Part shown: positions 1-64,000 of the stretch, one piece after another
Layout of the letters: each line of letters begins with the position of its first letter
Position numbering within the stretch: position 1 is the stretch's first letter
Assembly (NCBI GenBank): GCA_024760905.1
Contig: CM045733.1
Location: 29,698,501-29,762,500, forward strand
Source of the DNA: Plotosus lineatus
Lineage: Eukaryota; Chordata; Actinopteri; Siluriformes; Plotosidae
Direction: 5' to 3'
DNA: 64,000 nucleotides
Notes under the pieces: generated by a model
The model's database searches: none
Told to the model about the DNA's origin: nothing
The model's input: the letters and a program-made list of their open reading frames with translations, nothing else
Program-made: the position numbers and the translations under genes

Positions 1-228
1 CTATTCCAGTCATATACACGTTCTGTATCTCGCCTGTTCCCTAATCATTCTCTGATTATCCTTCCCATAAATTTAAGGAACTTGACAAAAGTGTTGCTCT
101 TTGTCACTTGTTGCCAGTTATTACCAAGCGCTGTAAACAGCCTGTATTTATTTTGTGCATAACCCTGTTTGCTTTGTCATTACTGATTACCTATATAGTG
201 TTTGACATTATATTCTTTTTACATGTAT

Positions 229-266
<38 letters not shown>

Positions 267-642
267 ACATGAATTTTGGATTATCTCTACTGTGTGGTTT
301 TGTTTGATTTCTTGAACTTTGCCTGTTCCCAAGTTTATGAACTTGGACTGTGTATTGAATTTTTCTGCTTGTTTTCTATCATTTAAACCTTTTTAAATTG
401 CAAACCCATCCTGCTACTCTCCAGAACATCTCATAAAATATTCCAAAACATAGTAGTTTCAGGCCAACCTGTAAGTCTATATAATTAACTAGTTGACGAC
501 ATGACTCAACTTTTTACAGAGAAAATGCAAAATTATTAACATTGAAATCCAGAAAATATGTGTAGTTCTCCCACAGTTAATTTAAATTCTTACGATATGA
601 AAAGAAAACATTATCACATTAATATTTAAAGCTTAATCTCAC
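1..642. other. itih2 intron 13 (partial)
   Basis: AT-rich intron with a (CT)n tract at about 232-262. I see no exon 14 here; the next ITIH2 segment was looked for on the minus strand and not found. Confidence 0.6.
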
Positions 643-13774
<13,132 letters not shown>

Positions 13775-14614
13775 GGTGGACAAACAGAAGAGAAATCCGT
13801 TCAGCAAAAGACAAAATGGCCAAAGCTTGACACACAAACATGCACTCTCAGACACACATAGACGCTCTGAGGCAAATTATCAGACAGCAAGCTCCAGCCC
13901 TCTGAGCCTCATCAATATTTGTTGTGTTGCATATAACACAGAAAACGCAATCGAACCGAATGGGAAACCTTTGAAACCTGACCTATGTGGTGTCAACAGT
14001 GTGCTTGTAGAAATGTAAATGGCTGCGAGCACTGAGTAATTTACAGTTATATATTTGTAATGCATATCAAATGGTGGAAAATAACTTTGTAGGCAATGAC
14101 ATCTTTACACAAATCATTTAACAATTGTTTCACAGCCGTAAAATATTTGAGTCCATTATACCAAGGACAGGTTTAGACGACTGCCCAAAACTATAAAGTG
14201 AGATAGGTACGTGAATATCTAAAGGAAATAAATGTGTTCAGCTTTCCTGAGAGCAATAAAGCTCTGTACAAAACTTAATCTGGGTTGTTAGATCATAGCA
14301 TTAAGAACTGCGGGAGGCAGGATCGCTACCATTAAATGTACAACACCACCATAGCACAAAAACTACTGCACAGCAAAAGTCTTAAACGTACAGTACGTAC
14401 TGTCAAATGAAGTTAGATTTAAACAATAAAAACAAAGAGTTTTTACAAAGACTGTATTTGGACATTGCAATGATCTGGTGAACTGCTCAGGGTGTACCTT
14501 GCCTATGCCCAATGTTGCCAAGGAGGCTTTGTTTATATATATATATATATATATGATTTTCTGAGTAGATCCTTCCGTAGGAGAGTGCTCAATACTTTTT
14601 GGTAGAGCAAATAA
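13775..14614. other. itih2 upstream region
   Basis: Presumed 5' UTR and promoter of itih2 on the minus strand. I see no convincing TATA box and no CpG-rich block. A short (TA)n tract lies at 14532-14553. Confidence 0.4.
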
Positions 14615-15313
<699 letters not shown>

Positions 15314-15371
15314 AAAGTGTGTGTAATAAATACTTTTTTTTTAATGTTTAAAAAAAATTAATTAATAATGT

Positions 15372-15735
15372 AATAATGGCCATCCATGGCTGGGATTTCA
15401 AGGACGTTAATGGGCCGAGCTCTTAATATGAGACGACGATAGTATATGCTCACTTCTCTGTCACTCACAGCGATCACCAACCAATCGTGGGCGTTCTTGA
15501 GCTCATTCAAATGAGGGGGCAGATAGAACTTTCCCTCTGAGTATGTTAGACCATCCAAAAAACATGCATTTCGCCACAGTTCGAAAAGAGGCAAGTGGAT
15601 TGCATTGCATATCACGGAGGGTGTGTGTGAATGCTTTCCCCCCTCCCTGGCTGATGGTATTCGTGTGAAAGGGAAGGCAATACCTGATTGGTGGAAAATA
15701 GATGTGACTAAATTAGGAAGAAAATGGGGAAAATA
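15372..15735 (+). repeat. Interspersed repeat family D, copy
   Basis: Same unit as 2057-2425: CCATCCATGGCTGGGATTTC at the start and TAGGAAGAAAATGGGGAAAA at the end. Confidence 0.7.
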
Positions 15736-15784
15736 AAAATTGATGTATACATATATACACTGTATACATATACACTGTATATAT

Positions 15785-15785
<1 letters not shown>

Positions 15786-15841
<56 letters not shown>

Positions 15842-15849
15842 TGTATGTA

Positions 15850-15883
<34 letters not shown>

Positions 15884-16021
15884 CTGTATGTATGTGTGTG
15901 TATATATATATATATATATACTGTATGTATGTGTGTGTATATATATATATATCTTCTTTTTCTTTCGGCTGTTCCCTTCAGGGGTTGCCACAGTAAATGA
16001 TCTGCCTCCATCTCTCCCTAT

Positions 16022-16098
<77 letters not shown>
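15786..16098. repeat. (TA)n arrays interrupted by an RTE 3' fragment
   Basis: Long TA arrays with the recurring unit CTGTATGTATGTGTGTG. A minus-strand RTE 3' end of about 70 bp (CTTCTTTTTCTTTCGGCTG to CTCCCTATCC) lies inside at about 15952-16023. Confidence 0.9.
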
Positions 16099-16101
<3 letters not shown>

Positions 16102-16189
16102 TGAAATGCAGTTTATGTAATCATCAGCATTTTGTTATCTTTTATGGAGTCCAATGGACTCCAAGAGACGCCTATCACCAATAGTCATC

Positions 16190-16255
16190 ATTGACTGGCT
16201 CCAGCTCCACCATGATCCTGACAGATAAGAGGCATAGCTAATGAATGAATGGATG
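16190..16255 (+). repeat. SINE tail fragment
   Basis: CTGGCTCCAGCTCCACCATG through GAATGAATGGATGG resembles the ACCCT..GATAAG..GAATGAATGG tail of family B SINEs. Confidence 0.4.
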
Positions 16256-16840
16256 GGAGATGATTACTCTGATTTTGCTGACTAAATTTCAATTCTGTTG
16301 AGACCTGATGAGTGTGAAGGTCATAGCATCTGATTTTCATGCTCTCCAAACAATTCAGGAAGACTTCATGTCATGTGGAGGGGCTTAGTCGTTCTTAAAG
16401 CGTCCACTCAAAATCAACATGGGAATCTTTCCTTATAAATTCACTCATTCAGATTCCTTCAGAGAACGTGTTCTGTGGAAAGCGAGATACTTGTGGCAGC
16501 CATCTTTAAATGCATCCTTAGTCAAAAGCAGGCATTAAACTTTCTCGATTCTCAAAGGGTTCTGTTTTGATTTAAGGTTTAAGATACAGCACTACTATAT
16601 TCTTTCATTTGTAGCTAAACTAATATAAAGAAATGCTAAGTTACTCACATTCTTGTTACTTGATAAGATCTCTGGATAAAATGATCAAGCTAAGCTGAGC
16701 TAGCAAAAATAACTATTTCCAGTTATTCAGAATCAAACTGTAGCTGACCGTCTCATGTAACGTAAATGACAGCAAGATGGCCGATGCTGTGCATATCATG
16801 GTTTATGCAGCGATATGATAGGATTTCTGTGAAAACCAAC

Positions 16841-17791
16841 TTCTTCTTTTCCTTTCGGCTTTTCCCTTCAGGGGTCGCCACAGCAAATCATCTGCCTCCA
16901 TCTCACCCTATCCATTGCATCTTCTTCTCTTACACCAACGACCTTCATGTCCTGCTTCACCACATCCATGAATCGTCTCTTTGGTCTTCCTCTAGGCCTT
17001 CTGCCTGGTAGTTCCAACCTCAGCATCCTACGACCAATATACTCACTATCCCTCCTCTGTACATGTCCAAACCATCTCAATCTAGCCTCTCTGACTTTGT
17101 CTCCAAAATGTCTTACATGTGCTGTCCCTCTGATGTGCACATTCCTGATCCTATCCATCCTCGTTACTCCCAAAGAGAACCTCAACATTTTCATCTCTGC
17201 TACCTCCAGCTCTGCCTCCTGTCTTTTCCCCAGGGACACTGTTTCTAAACCATACAACATCGCTGGCCTCAACACCGTCTTGTACACTTTTCCCTTCATT
17301 CTTGCCGATACCTTCCTATCACACATCACACCGGACAATTTTTCCAACAATTCCAACCTGCCTGCACACGCTTCTTCACCTCTTTTCCACACTCTCCATT
17401 GCTCTGGATTGTTGAGCCAAAGTACTTAAAATTCTCCACCTTTCTTCTCTCTGCCCCCTGTAACCTCACCGTTCCTCTTGGGTCCTTGTCGTTCACACGC
17501 ATGTATTCTCTCTTACTGCGGCTAACCTTCATTCCCCTCCTTTCCAGGGCATACCTCCACCTCTCTAGATTTTCCTGCACTTGTTCTCTGCTCTCACTAC
17601 AGATCACAATGTCATCTGCAAACGTCACAGTCCATAGAGAATCTTGTCTAACCTCATCTGTCAGCCTGTCCATCACCATAGCAAACAAGAAGGGGCTGAG
17701 AGCTGACCCTTGATGCAGTCCCACCTCCACCTTGAACTCTTCTGTCACACCGACAGCACACCTCACCACTGTCTTACATCTCTCATACATG
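16841..17791 (-). mobile_element. RTE-type LINE, 5'-truncated, with perfect 16-bp target duplication
   Basis: 951-bp insertion. The minus strand encodes part of the reverse transcriptase, including FADDIVICSESREQVQENL and the C-terminal GRRPRGRPKRRFMDVVKQDM, broken by a frameshift near 17330-17390. The target duplication TTCTGTGAAAACCAAC lies at 16825-16840 and 17792-17807. Confidence 0.95.
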
Positions 17792-17883
17792 TTCTGTGAA
17801 AACCAACATAACCTAATAAAACAAAATTGTTGTCTGACTAAACTAAATGCAAATTGTTTATGGTATGAATTGCAGAAGTATAG

Positions 17884-18017
17884 CATAGCACATCTGCATC
17901 ACAGCAAGAAGGCCTGGGATTGATTCTCAGGCTTGGAGAGTTTCTGTGTAGAGTTTGCATGTTCTTCCTGTGTTTGTTTGGACTTCCTCTGGGTACTCCG
18001 GAAAATGAATGAAGAAA

Positions 18018-18101
<84 letters not shown>

Positions 18102-18104
18102 AAA
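17884..18104 (+). repeat. SINE family B fragment followed by (TA)n
   Basis: CATCACAGCAAGAAGGCCTG and TTTCTGTGTAGAGTTTGCAT are the family B head and body. It is truncated and followed by a TA tract at 18020-18104. Confidence 0.75.
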
Positions 18105-18240
18105 TACTGTAATGATTTATTATTCTACAATAACAGTAAAAGTAAAATGTTTGGTGTGTCAAATAAGAAGTGATGCCAAACCAGTAGATGGCAGCAAAGC
18201 ATCAAGGTTCACCAAGAGTTCCCCCAGTAAAAAACTTGAC

Positions 18241-18580
18241 TCAATTATTTTCTAAGCAGATTCAGCCTAATTAGGGTTGCAGGGAAGCTGGCGCCCATCT
18301 CTGGGCAGGGGCGGTGTATACCCTGAACAGCTCACCTTGCCATCACAGAGCCAACAATAACACAACCATTCACAATCATTCTCAAATCTTGGGTGATTTG
18401 GAACAGCCAATTACTGTACCCCACTGTGCATGTTTTTGGACTGTGGGAGGAAACCAGAGTACCTGGAGGAAATCCACACAAGCACAGGGAGAACATGCAA
18501 ACTCCTCACAGAAACACTCACCGGATGTGAATCGAAACCAGGCCTCGAACCACTACAGCAGCGTGCAGCCCAGTAACAAA
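18241..18580 (-). repeat. tRNA-derived SINE, family B
   Basis: Minus-orientation copy. The tail complement AGCCTAATTAGGGTTGCAGG lies at the left, the body GGACTGTGGGAGGAAACC in the middle, and the degraded head at the right. Confidence 0.75.
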
Positions 18581-19058
18581 CTTCACAGCTTCAAATCAGC
18601 ACACGAACTCGACATGATCAAAAACTGTGCAGAATGCTTTAATTTTGTATAAACGCATGTCACGTTGCCATGGAAAGCATTTGTGTTGGGGGACAAAATA
18701 TGTTTAAACAAAGATGATAAAAAATGACCATGGTCATTCCAACAGCATTGGTACCATAAGTATTCTATAATATAATGACACTTGTGTCTGGTAGGTGACA
18801 GTGCCTGAGAAAAGAATTAACCCACTTGGCATTTTCCCTATTTTGTTGCCTTACCACCTGTAATCAATTGATTTTTTTCTTGGATTTTACGTAATATAAT
18901 TGTTCGAAAATTCTAAAAAAGAAAAAAAAGTGGTAAGTCCCAATCCAAGACGTGAGCTAATTTTACACAGTTTCCTCCAAGATCAATAAAGTATTCAGGT
19001 TCTGATGTTTGTGATTCTGATAATGATGATATTTATGTCACTGTGAGATCAGCAGTAA

Positions 19059-19212
19059 AGAGCAGATTCATGGATGTGGTGAAGGAGGACATGAAGGTCG
19101 TTGGTGTAAGAGAAGAAGATGCAGAGAGGACAGGGTGAGATGGAGGCAGATGATTTGCTGTGGCGACCCCTGAAGGGAACAGCCGAAAGGAAAAGAAGAA
19201 GAAGAAGAAGAA
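19059..19212 (+). mobile_element. RTE-type LINE 3' fragment
   Basis: Begins GCAGATTCATGGATGTGGTG and ends GGGAACAGCCGAAAGGAAAA followed by (GAA)n. Only the last ~150 bp are present. Confidence 0.85.
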
Positions 19213-19416
19213 AGCACTAGAGAGTTGCAACAGAGCCAGTAACAGTATGCACCATTAACATTTTAAACAAAACCTCCTGAATGAGTTGTAGACTCCCAGC
19301 ACTTCGTGTCTATAAAGTAGAGCATCAAAATCTCAGCGGCTCGGTGTAAATACACAGAAAGTTCACATTCAGTCACTGAGCCTACTAACATTCCCTGTTT
19401 TTATCAGCAATGATGT

Positions 19417-19759
19417 TCAGTTCATTTTCTGTAACCGCTTCATCCTAATTAGGGTCGCGGGGAGGCTGGTGCCCATCCCAGCCAACTCAGGGCGAGGGCA
19501 GAGTACACCCTAGACAGCTCGCCAGGCCATCGCAGGGCGGAAACACACCGACGGCTTTGCAGCCTACTCTTGTCGAAAGTCAGCAATGGTTCTTTTACAT
19601 GCCTCACACCATAGACAGTGAGACACATGGCCGGCCTTTGATAACCAAGTTAGCTCCACTGGGGGGGGACAGTGACAACCTTGTGGAGAGTGGGACTCGA
19701 ACCCCCAACCTTTGGATCAGCGATCCGGCGCCTTATACCACTAGACCACCACTGCCCTC
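19417..19759 (-). repeat. Mosaic SINE (family A head, family B tail) with 13-bp target duplication
   Basis: The right side is the family A head in reverse (GGGACTCGAACCCCCAACC); the left side is the complement of the tail GACCCTAATTAGGATGAAGC. TCAGCAATGATGT is repeated exactly at 19404-19416 and 19760-19772. Confidence 0.92.
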
Positions 19760-20006
19760 TCAGCAATGATGTGTGGATCAGAAAGCTTCTCTCCATCAAC
19801 CTTCAAATGTAGGTTTTTGCTAAATTTTTGAAGCATGGACAAAAATGATCCCAAAATAACCCCCCCACCCCACCCCATTTTGGATTGTAACTCTTTTTGG
19901 ACTTTTTTTTCCCTTCAAATGTCTAGGGTGTCTCGCTAAAATAAAATGGTATTTGAATAAAGTTCTATAGACTCAAAATAAATAAATAAAAATAGATTAA
20001 TCTTAA

Positions 20007-20359
20007 TGGGGCAGTGGTGGTCTAGTGGTATAAGGCGCTAGATCGCTGATCCAAAGGTTGGGGGTTTGAGTCCCACTCTCCACAAGGTTGTCACTGCCCC
20101 CCCCCTCCCCCCCCAGTGCAGCTAACTGGGTTATCAAGGGCCGGCCATGTCTCTCACTGTCTTTGGTGAGAGGTTCATGTAAAAGAACCATTGCTGACTT
20201 TCGACAAGAGTCGGCTGCAAAGCTGTCAGCGTGTTTCCGCCCCGCGATGGCCTGGCAAGCTGTCCAGGGTGTACTCTGCCCTCGCTCGGAGTTGGCTGGG
20301 ATGGGCACCAGCCTCCCCGCGACCCTAATTAGGATGAAGCGGTTACAGAAAATGAACTG
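20007..20359 (+). repeat. Mosaic SINE (family A head, family B tail) with 13-bp target duplication
   Basis: The head GGGGCAGTGGTGGTCTAGTG is joined to the tail GCGACCCTAATTAGGATGAA. AGATTAATCTTAA is repeated exactly at 19994-20006 and 20360-20372. It forms an inverted pair with the copy at 19417-19759. Confidence 0.92.
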
Positions 20360-20962
20360 AGATTAATCTTAAAGCCTCCTGGGCTGCTATTTACATTTCA
20401 CAAAACTGCTTGACAGAATTTATGGAAGGAAAGCTTGAAGCATTTTGATCATCCCATATTATCCCAGGTGGATAACAACATTATGGTGGTCCAGCCTCTC
20501 GCGACTTACTCCCAATAAACTTTGACCCTGGACATCTTTGAAGTTTGGAATTAGACAGATGGGAGTTTTGTGAAGTCATCCAAGAGGGGACAAAGGGGAC
20601 AAAGACAGGTGAGGTCACTGCAGCTCAGCACAAAAGAACAATTGGTTTTTAAAGTATGGGTACAATACCCTTATCCAAAAATAAACAAATAAATAGGTAC
20701 ATAAACGAAAATTAAAAAGAAAAAAAAAAGAGTGTATTTAGCAAATCAAGGTGTTTAAAGACATTTTGAAGTATTTTTTTTAATAATCAAAGTGGGGTGT
20801 GAATATTAAAATATTAAGGTGTAGTGTTTATTTCGTTTTATTTTCCCAGTCCAATCAAAACAACAAATAAATGAATAAATACATACAGAATTTGTTCAAA
20901 AATAAAATTGTTCTCTAACAGGGCATTCGACCATCAGGGCTTTTAAGACACGCCTACAATAA

Positions 20963-20963
<1 letters not shown>

Positions 20964-20996
<33 letters not shown>

Positions 20997-20998
20997 GT
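20964..20998. repeat. (GAT)n/(GGT)n trinucleotide repeat upstream of itih5
   Basis: Seven GAT units then five GGT units, 120-155 nt before the itih5 start codon and so probably in the promoter or 5' UTR. Confidence 0.8.
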
Positions 20999-21116
20999 GA
21001 GTGTGTGCTGACCATGCTCGAGGGTAATTTGGGTGGGAGACGATTACGCACGGTCCTCTGCATTGTGTTATACAAAAGCATGCGCTTTGCTCGGTCTCCG
21101 CACTTTTTAAATTAAA

Positions 21117-62238
<41,122 letters not shown>

Positions 62239-62270
<32 letters not shown>

Positions 62271-63070
62271 GAGGTGGGGGGCGGGGTCAAAAACAGCACA
62301 GTCAGGTATCAAACCCACAGGAAAAAGTCTAATAACTCAGAGGACTGAATGAATTGTTTGTACGGTATAGACTGTGCGTTATATCTAAATAATTATACGA
62401 CTGCATATCTTTGCGTAGAAGTGTTATGTATTTGTCAGTGTTCCACAATTTTATTTTGATGATGCAAATGTATAAGTTTAACATAACGAATGCTAAAAAA
62501 AATTAAACACACTGTAGCGTTTCAGAAGAACCACATTTGAATATTTATGTATAATAATAATGCAACTATCTTGATGTTAATATTATGTTTGCAATAAAAG
62601 TTAGAGATTTGATAACTGTTCAACAATTTCAAACCTGACTGTTGCTTTCGTAGCCTTTTCTAAATTCCTCAGTAGTTTTCCATAGTCACATTATAGAATC
62701 AGATATGGGAAATGTCTCGAAAAGACAAGGGTAAGGTGGAGCCTCCCAATTCTATATATCTCAATATATCTATATCCGTCTATTTATATATACAGCACTG
62801 TGCAAAACGTGAGGCAGATGCAAAGGAATAGTGTAGAACAAAGATGCCGAATACTGACATATATAAACAATGGCATTAAATTAAAGATTTCGCCATACAA
62901 TTCTATAAACAAGAGTAAACAATAATAAATTCAACTAATTCAACATTAGCTGTGATGACTTTTTGTTTACAATTAGAATAGTATCAGGTAGAGTTTGAAC
63001 ACTTGTACAGTATCTATTCTAGCGGTTTCTTACACAATCAGCAACAGGTCTCCTGGAAATGTTATATATA
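62239..63070. other. itih5 3' UTR and downstream region
   Basis: Starts with a (CA)n tract, then AT-rich unique-looking sequence including the AATAAA at 62593. No further gene recognised. Confidence 0.6.
62593..62598 (+). promoter_or_regulatory. Probable itih5 poly(A) signal
   Basis: AATAAA 355 nt after the itih5 stop codon, in a gene-free A/T-rich stretch that fits a 3' UTR. It is the first canonical hexamer after the stop. Confidence 0.6.
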
Positions 63071-63410
63071 GGGCAGTGGGTCTAGTGGTTAGGGCACAGG
63101 ATCGCTGATCCTAAGGTTGGGGGTTCAAGTCCCCACAGGGTTGTCACTGCCCCCCCCAGTGCGGCTAACTGGGTTATCAAAGGTGGGCCATGTCTCTCAC
63201 TGTCTTTGGTGAGAGGCATGTAAAAGAACCATTGCTGACTTTCGTAAAAAGAGTAGCTGCAAAGCCGTCAGCGTGTTTCTGTCCCTTTCTAAAAGGGTTG
63301 TGTCAGGAAGGGCATCCGATGTAAAAACCTCTGCCAAATCAAATGTACGAATCAGATGATTCGCTGTGGCGACTCCCAAGAAAAGTGAAAAAGCCGAAAG
63401 GAAGAAAGAA
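63071..63410 (+). repeat. SINE family A, with RTE-like tail
   Basis: Short head (GGGCAGTGGGTCTAGTGG) and GGTTCAAGTCC; tail GATTCGCTGTGGCGACTCCC and AAAAAGCCGAAAGGAAGAAA. A (TA)n tract follows at 63425-63463. Confidence 0.88.
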
Positions 63411-63421
63411 AAAAAATAAAT

Positions 63422-63463
<42 letters not shown>

Positions 63464-63468
<5 letters not shown>

Positions 63469-63577
63469 AAAGGACAGAACAAAGACTTTCTATTGAAACT
63501 TCATTTTCACTACAGACCTGTTTCAAGGGGGCGGTGAAACCATCCTCTCTCTTCAGGTGATTACAGAAGAATGTGTG
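63464..63577. repeat. One-armed inverted copy of the fold-back element
   Basis: AATAAAAGGACAGAACAAAG then GTTTCAAGGGGGCGGTGAAA match one arm and the reversed spacer of 14615-14780; the second arm is missing. Confidence 0.65.
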
Positions 63578-63590
63578 TATGTATATACAG

Positions 63591-64000
63591 TTGGCCCTCT
63601 ACTTACGAAATTAATCCCTTCCAGTGCTTTTTTCGTAACCTGGAGTTTTCGTAAGTAGAGGTGCATTTTACATGTAAAACACGTGATTCGTTCCAAGGCT
63701 CCCAAGACTACCCCATAAACCCTTTAAAAATGATGAAAGTACACCAATTTTGTATGAAATATGTGTTAAAAGTAAAAGAAAATTATTTACCTTTTTTAAA
63801 TCTCTCGAACCACCCATGTGACGCTTTAAAGTCCGGGGGTTGCTGGTCTGAAGAACCCTCACCCTCCTTCACGAGGTCCTTAAATATGGCGGTTGCTTTT
63901 TCCGAAATAATCACCTCCACCACTGTATCTCCATTTTTAATGTCTCCTTCTGCTTCAATATTGTCCTGATTGTAGAGGGGTTTCGGCCACACTCCTTTGC
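63591..64000 (-). mobile_element. Tigger transposon, left end and part of transposase (cut by window edge)
   Basis: The left end CAGTTGGCCCTCTACTTACG matches 3116-4212. The minus strand (63992-63783) encodes SDQQPPDFKASHGWFERFKK, preceded by IKNGDTVVEVIISEKA. FKASxGWxxRFKxR is the CENP-B-type DNA-binding motif of Tigger transposases. The transposase continues past the window. Confidence 0.88.

Overview
This window looks like teleost fish nuclear DNA. The supporting signs are small exons with GT..AG splice sites in long introns, very long (CA)n, (TA)n and (GA)n microsatellites, tRNA-derived SINEs, RTE-type LINE fragments, and pogo/Tigger, Tc1 and hAT DNA transposons. The species cannot be fixed from the sequence. 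I see no prokaryotic, viral or organelle genes, and no new multi-gene system.

Two host genes are present, arranged head to head. On the minus strand (643-13774) lie the first 13 coding exons of an ortholog of ITIH2, inter-alpha-trypsin inhibitor heavy chain 2. Its 3' exons lie beyond the left edge. On the plus strand (21117-62238) is a complete 14-coding-exon ortholog of ITIH5, with a predicted protein of about 984 residues and a likely poly(A) signal at 62593. The start codons are 7.3 kb apart. Human ITIH5 and ITIH2 are also divergent neighbours (10p14), so the layout is conserved. Both proteins are secreted heavy chains with signal peptide, VIT domain and von Willebrand A domain with an intact MIDAS (DVSGS, DTSAS). 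ITIH5 also keeps the Asp-Pro-His heavy-chain cleavage site. ITIH2 acts in plasma in the bikunin/chondroitin sulfate/hyaluronan system; ITIH5 acts in the extracellular matrix.

All exons were placed by matching recognised ITIH protein sequence, then checking splice sites and codon phase. Every junction joins in phase. Two acceptors (ITIH2 exon 13, ITIH5 exon 3) are less certain.

Regions: 1-13774 itih2 and its introns, with a Tigger-like element (3116-4212), LINE fragments, SINEs and microsatellites; 13775-21116 intergenic, with a perfect 38-bp inverted repeat, SINEs, (TA)n arrays and an RTE copy with a perfect target duplication; 21117-62238 itih5, its introns full of nested transposons; 62239-64000 3' UTR, another SINE and the start of a Tigger element.

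The most informative non-gene signals are: (i) a tRNA-derived SINE family whose 3' tail matches the RTE LINE tail, with mosaic copies carrying a different tail; (ii) many SINE insertions with perfect 12-15 bp target duplications; (iii) long microsatellites lying against at least nine splice sites of the two genes; (iv) nested DNA transposons whose ends and duplications can be read directly.
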